Shown: in pieces, positions 8,615 to 17,590 of the stretch
Numbering within the stretch: the first letter of the stretch is position 1
How the letters are laid out: each line of letters begins with the position of its first letter
Assembly: GCF_008693065.1 (NCBI RefSeq)
Contig: NZ_VXKH01000001.1
Coordinates: forward strand, 1 to 64,000
Length of the DNA: 64,000 nucleotides
Source: Corynebacterium tuscaniense
GTDB taxonomy: Bacteria > Actinomycetota > Actinomycetes > Mycobacteriales > Mycobacteriaceae
Direction of reading: 5' to 3'
Translations under genes and position numbers: made by a program
The notes under the pieces: model-generated
Seen by the model: the letters and a program-made list of their open reading frames with translations, nothing else
Database searches by the model: none
What the model was told of the DNA's origin: nothing

Positions 8615-8843
8615 TAATGGTCCCTAAAGTGTGTCATCTGTCCATGTCGGGCGTGTACGTGTGCCGGAAAGTGTGATTTGGAGAGGCCGGCGGGGGCAAC
8701 CCATGTGCGACGCAGGTTAAACATGGGCGAGTGATCAACTATTCTGACGGGGTACGAATATTCTGTCTTGCTACGCGCAGCTCCTATTGCGGGGAATTGC
8801 ATGCAGCATGGGCGATATTCACAGCTTTAATTAGCTGGCATAC

Positions 8844-8869
8844 AGCGTTCAAAAGCGTTTAACAGCGTT
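8844..8869 (+). repeat. Three AGCGTT repeats with exact 10-bp period
   Basis: AGCGTT occurs at 8844, 8854 and 8864, with a degenerate AGTGTG at 8874. The last copy ends 30 bp before the ctaC start. One-helical-turn spacing suggests a protein-binding array. Confidence 0.6.
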
Positions 8870-8898
8870 CATCAGTGTGGACAGGAAGGCAGACACAC

Positions 8899-9984
8899 GT
8901 GGAAACGGTAAAAAACCGCGGTCTAGCTAAGAAGTTCGGCGTCGCCGGCCTTCTGGCTTTGGCTGGCATTGCTCTTACCGGCTGTGAGGTTGCACCGCCG
9001 AGTTCCATGTCGAAGTTGCTCGACATGGGCTTCCCGGACCCGGTGACCCCTGAGGCTCACAGCATGTACAACTTCTGGGTATGGGTCTGGCTCGCAGCTT
9101 GGATCATCGGCATCATCATGTGGGCGATCTTCATCTACGCGATCTTTGCCTGGAATGGCAAGCGTCGTGAGAAGAAGGGGTATGGCGAGTTCCCGAAGCA
9201 GCTGCAGTACAACGTGCCGCTCGAGCTTGGACTCACCATCGTCCCGATCATCATCGTCATGGTGCTGTTCTTCTATACCGTTCAGGCACAGACCAAGGTC
9301 GTTGCCCTGGATAAGAACCCTGAGGTGACGGTTGACGTCACCGCATACCAGTGGAACTGGAAGTTCGGCTACGCACAGGTTGGTTCCTCGCTGTCGCCGA
9401 CGGGCTCTGACTACGACGGACAGGACGTAGAGCGTCAGAAGCTCGCGGACGAGTCCAAGTTCGACGATGAGTCGATCCCCAACGCAAACCCGATCCACGG
9501 CCACTCCATGAGTGACCAGTCGTTCCTGCGTTACAACCTGATTGAGACGGTTGGTACTACTGAGGAGATTCCGGTTCTGGTTCTGCCGACCGAGACTCCG
9601 GTTGAGTTCCGCCTCGCTTCCGGCGACGTCTCCCACTCATTCTGGGTTCCGGAGTTCCTGTTCAAGCGCGATGCTTACGTGCATCCGGAAATCAACCAGC
9701 AGCAGCGTAGCTTCCAGATTGAGCAGATTGAGAAGCCGGGCGCATATGTCGGTCGCTGTGCTGAGATGTGCGGTACCTACCACGCAATGATGAATTTTGA
9801 GATCCGGGCGGTTACGCCGGACCAGTTCCGCGAGTACATGCGCTTCCGTAACGAGAACCCGGAGGCCTCCAATGCTGACGCCCTCGAGGCAATCGGCGAA
9901 GCTCCGTACGCAACGTCCACCCGTCCGTTCAACTCTGACCGCACCGGCACCCGCGATGGCAACAACGCCGTGCAGAACGTCTAA
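8899..9984 (+). CDS. ctaC: Cytochrome aa3 oxidase subunit II
   Basis: This subunit carries the CuA centre that takes electrons from the bc1 complex into cytochrome aa3. The 361-residue product has a lipoprotein signal peptide with lipobox LTGC (Cys29). Two membrane helices follow at about residues 60-85 and 105-130, then the periplasmic cupredoxin domain. CuA ligands are visible in VSHSFWVPEF and CAEMCGTYHAMM. An insertion rich in Asp/Ser between the first cupredoxin strands (about residues 165-210) is typical of the actinobacterial subunit, where it contacts the di-haem QcrC. The start is GTG 8899 with AGGAAGG 10 nt upstream. It is followed by ctaF after 19 bp. Confidence 0.96.
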   Translation: METVKNRGLAKKFGVAGLLALAGIALTGCEVAPPSSMSKLLDMGFPDPVTPEAHSMYNFWVWVWLAAWIIGIIMWAIFIYAIFAWNGKRREKKGYGEFPKQLQYNVPLELGLTIVPIIIVMVLFFYTVQAQTKVVALDKNPEVTVDVTAYQWNWKFGYAQVGSSLSPTGSDYDGQDVERQKLADESKFDDESIPNANPIHGHSMSDQSFLRYNLIETVGTTEEIPVLVLPTETPVEFRLASGDVSHSFWVPEFLFKRDAYVHPEINQQQRSFQIEQIEKPGAYVGRCAEMCGTYHAMMNFEIRAVTPDQFREYMRFRNENPEASNADALEAIGEAPYATSTRPFNSDRTGTRDGNNAVQNV

Positions 9985-10003
9985 GAGAGGCTAGGGAAAA
10001 GAA

Positions 10004-10435
10004 ATGGGAACTGGAGCAAAGATCTTCTACGCGCTCGGCACCTTCTTTGTCATCATGGCTGTCATCTACGCAGTGGCAACCAGCTACATCGGTGACGATG
10101 CTTATCTCTCGGGTTATGAGTGGGCGGGCGGTGTCGCACTGATCCTCGCCACTGCACTCGCCTTCATGCTTGGTGGCTACCTGCACTTCACCGAGCGTCG
10201 CATCGATATCCTCCCGGAGGACTGGGAGGAAGCTGAGGTTGAGGACGGTGCAGGTGTCCTTGGCTTCTTCTCTCCGGGTTCTATCTGGCCAGCTGCTATG
10301 ACTGGTGGCGTTGGTCTCATGGCCCTGGGTATCGCTTTCTGGCAGCTGTGGCTTCTGGCTCTCGGTGCCGTTGTGCTCATCTGGGCAACGACGATGCTGA
10401 ATCTTCAGTACGGCATCCCCCGCGAAAAGCACTAG
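10004..10435 (+). CDS. ctaF: Cytochrome aa3 oxidase subunit IV, actinobacterial type
   Basis: A 143-residue small membrane subunit of the bc1-aa3 supercomplex. There are four hydrophobic segments: two near the N-terminus (about residues 7-27 and 42-62) and two near the C-terminus (about 95-115 and 117-135). They are separated by an acidic loop containing [13 protein letters not shown]. The pattern and the position directly behind ctaC are those of CtaF in C. glutamicum and mycobacteria. It is the last gene of a ctaC-ctaF unit and is followed by a hairpin terminator. Confidence 0.95.
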   Translation: MGTGAKIFYALGTFFVIMAVIYAVATSYIGDDAYLSGYEWAGGVALILATALAFMLGGYLHFTERRIDILPEDWEEAEVEDGAGVLGFFSPGSIWPAAMTGGVGLMALGIAFWQLWLLALGAVVLIWATTMLNLQYGIPREKH

Positions 10436-10453
10436 GACTGAACGCGAACGCTG

Positions 10454-10485
10454 ACCCCCGCACCCCATGTGGTGTGGGGGTTTCT
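10454..10485 (+). terminator. Rho-independent terminator after ctaF
   Basis: ACCCCCGCACC (10454-10464) pairs with GGTGTGGGGGT (10471-10481) with one G-T wobble, followed by TTC and mixed T residues. Confidence 0.85.
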
Positions 10486-10574
10486 GTATTTTGCAGGCTT
10501 GCGCCCAACCAAAGATGGAGGGAAAAGGGGTCAACCGAAAGTTCGCATAATTCACAGTTTCCGCAGGCGAAAAA

Positions 10575-10590
10575 TATGAATCCCGTCACA
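10575..10590. promoter_or_regulatory. Candidate GlxR binding site upstream of ctaE-qcrCAB
   Basis: TATGAATCCCGTCACA differs from TGTGA-N6-TCACA at one base. It lies 270 bp before ctaE. GlxR control of this operon is known in C. glutamicum. Confidence 0.55.
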
Positions 10591-10642
10591 CTTGGGAACT
10601 ACTTTCGTTTTTGAGGAACTGTGTTTCTGGGAGACTCCGAAA

Positions 10643-10682
10643 CGCCAAAAAGGTCTCTGGGGATGTGAGTCAATTTTTGGCG
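10643..10682. repeat. Inverted repeat in the ctaE leader
   Basis: CGCCAAAAA (10643-10651) and TTTTTGGCG (10674-10682) are perfect complements separated by 22 nt. It could be an operator or an RNA hairpin. Confidence 0.55.
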
Positions 10683-10859
10683 CACGATGACCTGCGTGGA
10701 TGGCTTTAAAAAACTCATGCCAGCAACTTCTTGATCAAAAGTTGGACGATGGCACGCTCGATGTGGAAAGAAAATTCCGTTGTTTTCGGCGGTGTTCACA
10801 TGAAAAACTCGGGGGTGAACAAGGTGACTTTAGGCTTCGAAAGGGAGATACTGGTACCC

Positions 10860-11480
10860 GTGACGACTGCAACAACTAACCCAGGTATGGCGACTTCACC
10901 TGATCGTCTTCCTGCGCTGAACCGTCCGAACATGGTCAGCGTGGGAACGATCGTGTTCCTCGCCCAAGAATTGATGTTCTTCGCCGGACTCTTCGCGATG
11001 TACTTCACCTCGCGTGCGAACGGCATGGAAACTGGCGATTGGGCTAACCAGACTGCCCATCTGAACGTGGTCTTCGGACTCATCATCACGATCGTGCTGG
11101 TGACTTCCTCCGTGACCTCTCAGATGGGTGTGTTCGCCGCTGAGAAGGGCGATGTCTTTGGACTTCGCAAGTGGTTCACCGTAACCATTCTTCTTGGTGT
11201 GGTGTTCCTGGGGCTCGTCGCTTTTGAGTGGACCGAGATGGTTCTGCACGGTGTGACGCCGCAATCGAGCGTGTATGGCTCCGTGTTCTACATCATCACC
11301 GGCTTCCACATGGCTCACGTGACTGCCGGCATCATCGCTTTCATCGTGGTGATGCTCCGCGTGGCTAAGTCGAAGTTCACCCCGGCGCAGGCAACTGCGG
11401 CCATGGTGACCTCCTACTACTGGCACTTCGTCGACGTTATTTGGATCGGCGTGTTCGTTACTCTCTACCTCGTTCAGTAA
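10860..11480 (+). CDS. ctaE: Cytochrome aa3 oxidase subunit III
   Basis: Subunit III of the haem-copper oxidase, 206 residues with five predicted membrane helices. It matches corynebacterial CtaE closely, with RPNMVSVGTIVFL and ELMFFAGLFAMYFTSRA near the N-terminus and TSYYWHFVDVIWIGVF at the C-terminus. I choose GTG 10860 because the family N-terminus begins a few residues before NPGMA and because AAGGGAG lies about 10 nt upstream. The frame stays open back to 10731, but that extension has no family match. It is the first gene of ctaE-qcrC-qcrA-qcrB. Confidence 0.95.
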   Translation: MTTATTNPGMATSPDRLPALNRPNMVSVGTIVFLAQELMFFAGLFAMYFTSRANGMETGDWANQTAHLNVVFGLIITIVLVTSSVTSQMGVFAAEKGDVFGLRKWFTVTILLGVVFLGLVAFEWTEMVLHGVTPQSSVYGSVFYIITGFHMAHVTAGIIAFIVVMLRVAKSKFTPAQATAAMVTSYYWHFVDVIWIGVFVTLYLVQ

Positions 11481-11532
11481 TAGCACCTTGTGTGTGATTG
11501 AACTGAACACCGATTTTCGCTAAGGGATCAAC

Positions 11533-12381
11533 ATGGATAACACCCCCAAGAAGGCGCGGAACCGCCGCAAGTTGCGCCGGTCCGCTGCTGGCGCCATGGC
11601 GCTGACCTTCGGTCTCACGGGTGCCGGCCTTCTGGCCGCAGCCCTGACTCCGGATGCTCAGGTTGCCACCGCACAGCGCGACGACCAGGCGATGATCCAA
11701 GAGGGCAAGGATCTTTACGATTACGCCTGCATTACCTGCCACGGTGCAAACCTGCAGGGTGTCAAGGATCGCGGACCGTCGCTTATCGGCACTGGTGAAG
11801 GCGCTGTTTACTTCCAGGTCAACTCCGGCCGTATGCCGATGAAGTCCAACGACGCACAGGCTGAGCGTAAGAAGCCGCGTTTCACTGAGGCGCAGACCCT
11901 CGCTATCGCCGCGTATGTTGCAGCAAACGGCGGTGGCCCGGAGCTCGTGTACAACGAGGACGGTTCCATTGCTATGGAGGAACTCCGCGGCAAGAACTAC
12001 GACGGCACGATTCAGGCAGCTGACGTTGCCCGTGGTTCTGAGCTCTTCCGTCTGAACTGTGCCTCCTGCCACAACTTCACCGGTCGTGGTGGAGCACTGT
12101 CTTCTGGCAAGTACGCGCCGGTTCTGGATCCTGCTAATGAGCAGGAGATTTACCAGGCTATGCTGACTGGCCCGCAGAATATGCCCAAGTTCTCCGACCG
12201 CCAGCTGACGGCTGATGAGAAGCGCGACATCATCGCCTTCATCAAGTCCGCTAAGGAAACCCCGAGCCCGTCCGGCTGGGCACTTGGTGGCATCGGCCCG
12301 GTTGCTGAAGGCCTGGCAATGTGGATTATCGGTGTCACCCTCGTTGGCGCCGCTGCTATGTGGATTGGATCGCGCTCATGA
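11533..12381 (+). CDS. qcrC: Di-haem cytochrome c subunit of the bc1 complex
   Basis: QcrC (cytochrome cc) replaces cytochrome c1 and passes electrons straight to CuA, since these bacteria lack a soluble cytochrome c. The 282-residue product has an N-terminal membrane anchor (about residues 20-40) and two haem-c motifs: CITCH (Cys66, Cys69, His70) and CASCH (Cys176, Cys179, His180). Candidate axial methionines lie in SGRMPMK and NMPKFS. A C-terminal membrane helix covers about residues 250-278. AAGGGA precedes ATG 11533. The stop overlaps the qcrA start (ATGA). Confidence 0.96.
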   Translation: MDNTPKKARNRRKLRRSAAGAMALTFGLTGAGLLAAALTPDAQVATAQRDDQAMIQEGKDLYDYACITCHGANLQGVKDRGPSLIGTGEGAVYFQVNSGRMPMKSNDAQAERKKPRFTEAQTLAIAAYVAANGGGPELVYNEDGSIAMEELRGKNYDGTIQAADVARGSELFRLNCASCHNFTGRGGALSSGKYAPVLDPANEQEIYQAMLTGPQNMPKFSDRQLTADEKRDIIAFIKSAKETPSPSGWALGGIGPVAEGLAMWIIGVTLVGAAAMWIGSRS

Positions 12382-13601
12382 GCAATGAAGTGAAGAAGAA
12401 CTACACCAAGGCTGAGCTCGATAAGATGAGCAATGCCGAGCTGGCTGCCCTGGGCACCGAGCTCGATGACGTGACGGTTGCGTACCGCAAGGAGCGCTGG
12501 CCGATTGAGAATGATCCGGCTGAAAAGCGTGCTGCTGCTGGCATCATGACGTGGCTGATCATCTCCATTGTGATGGGTATCGCCTTTTTGGGTGTCTACC
12601 TGTTCTGGCCGTGGGAAGCTAAATTCCATGGCGATGAAGGACTGCTGCTCTTCTCGCTCTACACCCCGCTGCTGGGTCTGACCGCTGGACTGTCCCTTGC
12701 TGGACTTGGCTTCGCCATCATCCAGTACGTAAAGAAGTTCATCCCGGAAGAAGTCGCAGTTCAGCGCCGCCACGATGGTCGCTCTTCCGAGTTGGACCGT
12801 CGCACGACGACTGCCCTGCTTAATGACGCATGGCAGACTTCTACCCTGGGCCGCCGCAAGGTTATGAAGGGTCTGCTTGGTGGTGCTGGTTTGATGGCTG
12901 GTTTGGCCATCATCGCTCCGATGGGTGGTCTCATCAAGAATCCTTGGCGCGTTCGTCACGAAATGAACTACCTCGGCGATGGCACTCTGTGGACCCAGGG
13001 CTGGTCCATGGCCCGTAATGGTGCGAAGTTGTACCTCGGTCGTGATACCGGCGCTATTGCTGAGCTGCATGAGACCGGCAAGGGTGACCACTACAGCACT
13101 GCAGGCGTTTCTCGCCTGGTGCGTATGCGCCCGGAGGACTTGGACGCTGCTTCGATGGAGACGGTTTTCCCGCTCCTCGAGGAAGACGTCAACGATGGCG
13201 ACAAATACGACGCCGAGCGCGATGTCTACGAGCAGCACATGCACTCGCTGCACGGTCCGCGTAATGCTGTCATGTTGATCCGTCTGCGTTCCGCCGATGC
13301 CGAGAAGGCTATTGAGCGCGAAGGACAGGAGGACTTCCACTACGGTGACTACTACGCGTACTCGAAGATTTGTACCCACATCGGTTGCCCGACGTCTCTC
13401 TATGAGGCGCAGACCAACCGCATTCTTTGCCCCTGCCACCAGTCGCAGTTCGACGCGTTGCAGCACGGCAAACCGGTGTTCGGTCCAGCAGCACGCGCTC
13501 TGCCGCAGCTGCCGATCGACATCGACGAAGAAGGTTACCTCATCGCCCGCGGGGACTTCATTGAGCCCGTTGGCCCGGCATTCTGGGAGCGTAAGTCCTA
13601 A
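12378..13601 (+). CDS. qcrA: Rieske iron-sulfur subunit of the bc1 complex
   Basis: The Rieske protein takes electrons from quinol to cytochrome cc. The 407-residue product is the long actinobacterial type. It has a soluble N-terminus, three membrane helices (about residues 55-75, 95-118 and 163-185) and a C-terminal Rieske domain. The 2Fe-2S ligands are in CTHIGC and CPCHQSQF. The start is ATG 12378, four bases overlapping the qcrC stop, implying translational coupling. A reading frame open upstream of this start belongs to the qcrC region and is not used. Confidence 0.96.
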   Translation: MSNEVKKNYTKAELDKMSNAELAALGTELDDVTVAYRKERWPIENDPAEKRAAAGIMTWLIISIVMGIAFLGVYLFWPWEAKFHGDEGLLLFSLYTPLLGLTAGLSLAGLGFAIIQYVKKFIPEEVAVQRRHDGRSSELDRRTTTALLNDAWQTSTLGRRKVMKGLLGGAGLMAGLAIIAPMGGLIKNPWRVRHEMNYLGDGTLWTQGWSMARNGAKLYLGRDTGAIAELHETGKGDHYSTAGVSRLVRMRPEDLDAASMETVFPLLEEDVNDGDKYDAERDVYEQHMHSLHGPRNAVMLIRLRSADAEKAIEREGQEDFHYGDYYAYSKICTHIGCPTSLYEAQTNRILCPCHQSQFDALQHGKPVFGPAARALPQLPIDIDEEGYLIARGDFIEPVGPAFWERKS

Positions 13602-15220
13602 TGAGCACCAAACTCGCAAAAGCCGCGGACAACGCTGATTCGCGGTTCACAATCGCGGGCGTTCTCCGCCCACAGCTGAACAAGGTCTTCCCGACCCACT
13701 GGTCATTCATGCTTGGTGAGATGGCGCTGTACAGCTTCATCATCTTGCTGTTGACCGGTGTCTACCTGGCCTTGTTCTTCGACCCTTCCATTACGAAGGT
13801 CATCTACGAAGGTGGCTATCTGCCACTGAATGGCGTCGAAATGTCTCGCGCCTACGCAACTGCCCTGGATATCTCCTTCGAGGTGCGCGGTGGTCTGTTC
13901 ATTCGCCAGATGCACCACTGGGCTGCACTGATGTTCATGATGGCGATGTTTGCCCACATGATGCGCATCTTCTTCACGGGTGCATTCCGTCGCCCACGTG
14001 AGGCTAACTGGATTATTGGTTCCACCCTGATCCTGTTGGGTATGGCAGAAGGCTTCATGGGCTACTCCCTGCCCGACGACCTGCTGTCCGGTGTTGGCCT
14101 CCGCATTATGTCCGCCATCATCGTGGGTCTGCCGATCATCGGTACCTGGTTGCACTGGGCAATGTTCGGTGGCGACTTCCCGTCCGACCTCATGCTGGAT
14201 CGTTTCTACATCCTGCACGTGCTGATTCTGCCGGGCATCATCCTGGCTCTCATTGCGGCTCACCTGCTGCTTGTCTGGTTCCAGAAGCACACCCAGTTCC
14301 CGGGTCCTGGTCGTACCGAGAATAACGTCGTGGGCATCCGCATTATGCCGGTGTTCGCTGTTAAGGCAATCGGCTTTGGCATGGTCGTCTTCGCGGTGTT
14401 GGCCCTGATGGCTGGTGTCACAACGATTAACGCCATCTGGAACATTGGCCCCTACAACCCGTCCCAGGTCTCCGCTGGCTCCCAGCCGGATATCTACATG
14501 CTCTGGACTGATGGTGCTGCGCGTGTCATGCCAGCGTGGGAGCTCTACCTCGGTAACTACACCATTCCTGGTGTGTTCTGGGTGGCTCTGCTCGCAGGCG
14601 CCATGGTTGTCGCCCTGATTGCCTACCCCTTCATTGAGAAGAAGGTCACCGGCGATGATGAGCACCATAACCTGCTGCAGCGTCCGCGCGACGTTCCGGT
14701 TCGTACCGGTATCGGCGTTATGGGCCTGGTCTTCTTCCTGCTGCTCACGTTGTCTGGTGGTAACGACCTCTTCGCGTACCATTTCCAGATCTCGCTGAAC
14801 GCCATGACCTGGATTGGCCGTATTGGTCTGTTGGTTTTGCCACCGTTGGCATACTTCATCACCTACCGCATTTGCATCGGTCTCCAGCGTTCCGACCGTG
14901 AAGTCCTGGAGCACGGTATTGCAACCGGTGTGATCCAGACCTTGCCTAACGGTGCATTCGTGGCAGTCCACCAGCCGATTGGTCCGGTGGATGGGCACGG
15001 GAACCAGATTCCTCTGGAGTACGGCGGTGCACGCGTGCCCAAGCAGCTCAACGAGCTTGGCTACGCAGATTCCGAGACGTCCGGTGTGTTCAAGGCCGAT
15101 GACCCGGCGATTACAGCTCGTCGCAACGAGATTGCCCGCAAGAACCACTATGAAGAGGTTGAGACACTGCGTGCACTCGAGGCAGAGAAATCTGCCACTG
15201 ACCGTGACGCTGGTAAGTAG
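13601..15220 (+). CDS. qcrB: Cytochrome b subunit of the bc1 complex
   Basis: The membrane subunit binds two b haems and forms the quinol oxidation and quinone reduction sites. The 539-residue product has the core helices with the haem-ligand segments [21 protein letters not shown] and a second His pair in [20 protein letters not shown] (first motif about residues 102-122). C-terminal to these lie further helices and a roughly 120-residue charged tail typical of actinobacteria. The P-E-W-Y motif of mitochondrial cytochrome b is not obvious. Start ATG 13601 overlaps the qcrA stop by one base. A strong terminator follows. Confidence 0.96.
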   Translation: MSTKLAKAADNADSRFTIAGVLRPQLNKVFPTHWSFMLGEMALYSFIILLLTGVYLALFFDPSITKVIYEGGYLPLNGVEMSRAYATALDISFEVRGGLFIRQMHHWAALMFMMAMFAHMMRIFFTGAFRRPREANWIIGSTLILLGMAEGFMGYSLPDDLLSGVGLRIMSAIIVGLPIIGTWLHWAMFGGDFPSDLMLDRFYILHVLILPGIILALIAAHLLLVWFQKHTQFPGPGRTENNVVGIRIMPVFAVKAIGFGMVVFAVLALMAGVTTINAIWNIGPYNPSQVSAGSQPDIYMLWTDGAARVMPAWELYLGNYTIPGVFWVALLAGAMVVALIAYPFIEKKVTGDDEHHNLLQRPRDVPVRTGIGVMGLVFFLLLTLSGGNDLFAYHFQISLNAMTWIGRIGLLVLPPLAYFITYRICIGLQRSDREVLEHGIATGVIQTLPNGAFVAVHQPIGPVDGHGNQIPLEYGGARVPKQLNELGYADSETSGVFKADDPAITARRNEIARKNHYEEVETLRALEAEKSATDRDAGK

Positions 15221-15248
15221 AACAGTTAAGTAGTTCTGTCTCGTCAAG

Positions 15249-15280
15249 GCCCCTTTCCCTTCAGCGGGAAAGGGGCTTCT
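15249..15280 (+). terminator. Rho-independent terminator after qcrB
   Basis: GCCCCTTTCCC (15249-15259) pairs with GGGAAAGGGGC (15266-15276), loop TTCAGC. Confidence 0.93.
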
Positions 15281-15309
15281 CGTATGTAACAGAACGATAA
15301 ACTTTAGCA

Positions 15310-15325
15310 TGTGATTAGAATCACA
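15310..15325. promoter_or_regulatory. Perfect GlxR (CRP-family) palindrome
   Basis: TGTGATTAGAATCACA is an exact TGTGA-N6-TCACA match and is itself nearly fully palindromic. It lies 455 bp upstream of the NlpC/P60 start and about 275 bp before the riboswitch, close to where the promoter should be. Confidence 0.8.
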
Positions 15326-15585
15326 CTACGGATTTTGTTTGAGGAAAAATGCCTCAACTAAGTGTTGAGAGTTTTTGAAATATATTGCGTAATTGCTGGT
15401 AGAGGGTTGTGTTGCGCAATGAAATCCTGAAGCCGCTATCTCTGGTGTGGTTGTGTGATTGCGAGGAAATTTAAATAACGGGAAAATAACGGGCGCGCCG
15501 CTAGACATTCTTCATGTCCATTTCGTAACCTAGTTGAGACCTTGCAGCCACAAGGCGGCAAGCGAAACCTAGACATCGTAAATAC

Positions 15586-15752
15586 ATACAGCCGAGTTCC
15601 TTATGTTTGATCACATGACATGAGGAAGCCGGGGAACCGAGAACTTCCCTGGGGTGAACGGGAGGCAAGGGGCACCAGAATGGCGCCGGAGTTTCCTGCG
15701 GTGACCTCTAGCACCGAACCCGTCAGCTAACCCGGTAGGCGACTGGAAGATA
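15586..15752 (+). promoter_or_regulatory. ydaO/yuaA riboswitch (cyclic di-AMP)
   Basis: The leader holds the conserved blocks of this class in order: GCCGAGTTCC, GCCGGGGAACCGAG, CCTGGGGTGAACGG and, close to the gene, AACCCGTCAGCTAACCCGGTAGGC. This class binds c-di-AMP and usually turns expression off when the ligand is high. In actinobacteria it commonly sits before NlpC/P60 and resuscitation-type cell-wall hydrolases, as here. No terminator is clear between the aptamer and the GTG at 15765. The expression platform may therefore act on translation, but I did not fold it. Confidence 0.9.
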
Positions 15753-15764
15753 TGGAGTTACATA

Positions 15765-16394
15765 GTGGCTAAGCATCGCCGCCAGACCACGTCCGCGTCC
15801 AAGCGTGGTCTTACTGCTGCATCCGCTGTTATTGCCGGCGCCACCCTCGTGAACCCGGCTAACGCTGACGCTGCAGAGGTTCGTGTACCGAACACCAACC
15901 TCTCTGCTGACGTCCCGGGCATTGAAAATGTGCCAGGTATTGAAAACGTGCCGGGTATCGATCAGTGGGTTCCCTCCCTCGCTGGAAAGGCTGCCCCGGG
16001 CGTGAACTTCAACGCTGCTGCGAAGGGTGCCGTTCCGGCACCGGTGCAGCCGCAGGGCCAGCGCATCGTCGATATCGCTAAGTCCAAGATTGGTTCCCCA
16101 TACGTGTATGGCGCTGCCGGCCCGCAGGCTTTTGACTGCTCTGGCTTCACCTCTTGGGTTTATGCGCAGGCTGGCAAGTCCATCCCACGTACCTCTGGTG
16201 CGCAGGCCTCCGCCGGTCAGCGTGTGGCTATTAATGCTCTGCAGCCGGGCGACATCGTCGTCTACTACGGTGGCGCTTCTCACGTTGGCATCTACGCTGG
16301 CAACGGTCAGATCATCGATGCACTGAACTCTGGCACCCCGGTTGGCTACCGTCCGCTGGACTACATGCCGATTCACTCGGCTGTGCGTTTCTAA
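15765..16394 (+). CDS. Secreted NlpC/P60 peptidoglycan hydrolase
   Basis: A 209-residue exported cysteine peptidase that should cut the D-Glu to diaminopimelate link of wall peptides. A signal peptide (about residues 1-37) ends near NADA. A short Pro-rich spacer holds three in-frame copies of VPGIEN/D (residues 50-66). The NlpC/P60 domain runs from about residue 95 to the end, with Cys125 in FDCSGF and His173 in SHVGIY. There is no coiled coil, unlike the next gene. The GTG start has GGAG 9 nt upstream. Expression is probably set by GlxR and by the c-di-AMP riboswitch. A terminator follows, so it is likely a single-gene unit. Confidence 0.93.
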   Translation: MAKHRRQTTSASKRGLTAASAVIAGATLVNPANADAAEVRVPNTNLSADVPGIENVPGIENVPGIDQWVPSLAGKAAPGVNFNAAAKGAVPAPVQPQGQRIVDIAKSKIGSPYVYGAAGPQAFDCSGFTSWVYAQAGKSIPRTSGAQASAGQRVAINALQPGDIVVYYGGASHVGIYAGNGQIIDALNSGTPVGYRPLDYMPIHSAVRF

Positions 16395-16409
16395 GCAAGA
16401 GAGTATGTC

Positions 16410-16431
16410 AACCCGGCTTCGGCCGGGTTTT
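16410..16431 (+). terminator. Rho-independent terminator after the NlpC/P60 gene
   Basis: AACCCGGC (16410-16417), loop TTCG, GCCGGGTT (16422-16429), then TT. Confidence 0.9.
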
Positions 16432-16567
16432 CTCAATTGTCACACCTGTAACACGCTGCGAGTTTGGTGTGAAACACTGCTTGACCGAGCAGAATTAGCG
16501 CTATAAATTTATTTAAGGTTTGAGAACTTCAGGCTCTTTGGTCTGTCCGAGAAAGAGGTCGCTTTAA

Positions 16568-17590
16568 GTGGGCATGTGTCACGCTTCCTTCCGTTTCCGT
16601 CCGATGGTTGTGGCGGGTCTCATTGCCGGCTTTTCGGCGGTGCACTTGTCGGTGCCCGCACAGGCTGATGAGATTGAGCAGATAATTAATGAGCTCAGCT
16701 CTATCTCCGAGGAGGCTACGGCTAAGTCGGAGGAAGTGAAGAAGATTGAGGAAGAGATCTCCAAGGGGGAGGAGGAGGTTTCTTCTCTGCGCCGAGAGGC
16801 AGAGGATGCACGCCGTGACGCTGAGGATGCTAAGACGGCGCGTTCCGGTGCGCAGGGTGAAGTCGACGGCACCGCAAGAACCCAGTATCGCAACCTGTCC
16901 AATGATGCGCATTTGAACGCACTTCAGTCGGCTAACCCGCAAGAGGCGATTGACCGTTCTTCCTATCTTGGTTCGCTTTCGCGTTCAGCGCAGCGCACGT
17001 TGGAGGAGTCTCAGCGCCTGAATGAGATTGCTGCATCCCGCGCAACGGATGCCGATATTGCTGTGGCAGTTGCTGATTTCCGTCAGAGCGAGCTCGAGGG
17101 CAAGCGTGACAAGCTTGAGCGTGAGCGGGAGGACTTGGACAATAAGGTCAAGGAGATTGAATCCAAGGTTGATGGATTCACTCCGGAGGAGCGCGCGCGT
17201 TGGGAATCGAAGAATGGCCCAGTTGCGGTTAATGTGCCCGAGTCAGCTCATGCTTCGGGCGTGGTGTCAGCGGCGTTGTCAAAGGTGGGCTCGCCTTATG
17301 GCTGGGGTGCAGCTGGTCCGGATCAGTTCGATTGCTCAGGTTTGATGGTGTGGTCGTACGCGCAGAACGGCAAGTCGATTCCGCGTACCTCCCAGGCCCA
17401 GCTTGCGGGTGGAACGCGTGTGTCTATGTCTGAGCTCCAGCCAGGGGACATCATCGGTTACTACCCGGGGATCACGCACGTAGGCATGTACATTGGCAAT
17501 GGCCAGGTGGTTCATGCGTCGGATTACGGTATTCCGGTTCAGGTTGTCCCCTTGAATTCAATGCCGGTGCAGGGTGCTGTCCGCTACTAG
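16568..17590 (+). CDS. ripC: RipC-type NlpC/P60 endopeptidase with N-terminal coiled coil
   Basis: A secreted wall hydrolase for daughter-cell separation, 340 residues. The signal peptide (about residues 1-33) ends at PAQADE. A long coiled coil rich in Glu/Lys/Arg runs over about residues 34-215. The C-terminal NlpC/P60 domain has Cys256 in FDCSGL and His304 in THVGMY. In mycobacteria and corynebacteria this architecture is RipC, whose coiled coil is held inactive until FtsEX engages it. That is family knowledge, and ftsEX is not in this window. GTG 16568 is used with GAAAGAGG upstream, and ATG 16574 is an alternative. The last 17 bp overlap the pimB' start. Confidence 0.9.
   Translation: MGMCHASFRFRPMVVAGLIAGFSAVHLSVPAQADEIEQIINELSSISEEATAKSEEVKKIEEEISKGEEEVSSLRREAEDARRDAEDAKTARSGAQGEVDGTARTQYRNLSNDAHLNALQSANPQEAIDRSSYLGSLSRSAQRTLEESQRLNEIAASRATDADIAVAVADFRQSELEGKRDKLEREREDLDNKVKEIESKVDGFTPEERARWESKNGPVAVNVPESAHASGVVSAALSKVGSPYGWGAAGPDQFDCSGLMVWSYAQNGKSIPRTSQAQLAGGTRVSMSELQPGDIIGYYPGITHVGMYIGNGQVVHASDYGIPVQVVPLNSMPVQGAVRY

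Larger units (their letters stand above)
8416..8898. other. Intergenic region between ltsA and ctaC
   Basis: About 480 bp with no convincing gene on either strand. It holds the divergent promoters of ltsA and ctaC, a possible GlxR site at 8599-8614 and the phased AGCGTT repeats at 8844-8869. The length suggests a long ctaC leader or several regulator sites. Confidence 0.7.
10436..10859. other. Intergenic region upstream of ctaE-qcrCAB
   Basis: About 420 bp without a supported gene. It contains the ctaF terminator, a GlxR-like site (10575-10590), a 9-bp inverted repeat (10643-10682) and a bulged palindrome centred on TTGATCAA (10725-10743). An open frame runs through the last 130 bp in phase with ctaE, but it has no family support. 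Confidence 0.7.
15221..15764. other. Intergenic region between qcrB and the NlpC/P60 gene
   Basis: About 540 bp with no gene. It contains the qcrB terminator, a perfect GlxR-type palindrome at 15310-15325, an AT-rich stretch (15340-15530) likely to carry the promoter, and a ydaO-type riboswitch up to the gene start. Confidence 0.85.

Noticed and set aside
10731-10859. N-terminal extension of CtaE by 43 residues
   Set aside because: The extra sequence has no family similarity, contains likely leader elements, and a good ribosome site precedes GTG 10860.
12150-13619. A 489-codon minus-strand open frame
   Set aside because: Opposite qcrC-qcrA, with composition of an antisense frame.
13703-15310. 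A 535-codon minus-strand open frame
   Set aside because: It lies opposite qcrB, is rich in His/Gln/Arg with no domain, and arises from the GC-rich codon pattern of the real gene.
15353-15376. Weak hairpin CTCAAC/GTTGAG followed by T residues, as a terminator
   Set aside because: Only six pairs, AT-rich, and placed in the presumed promoter region with no gene to end. Too weak to call.
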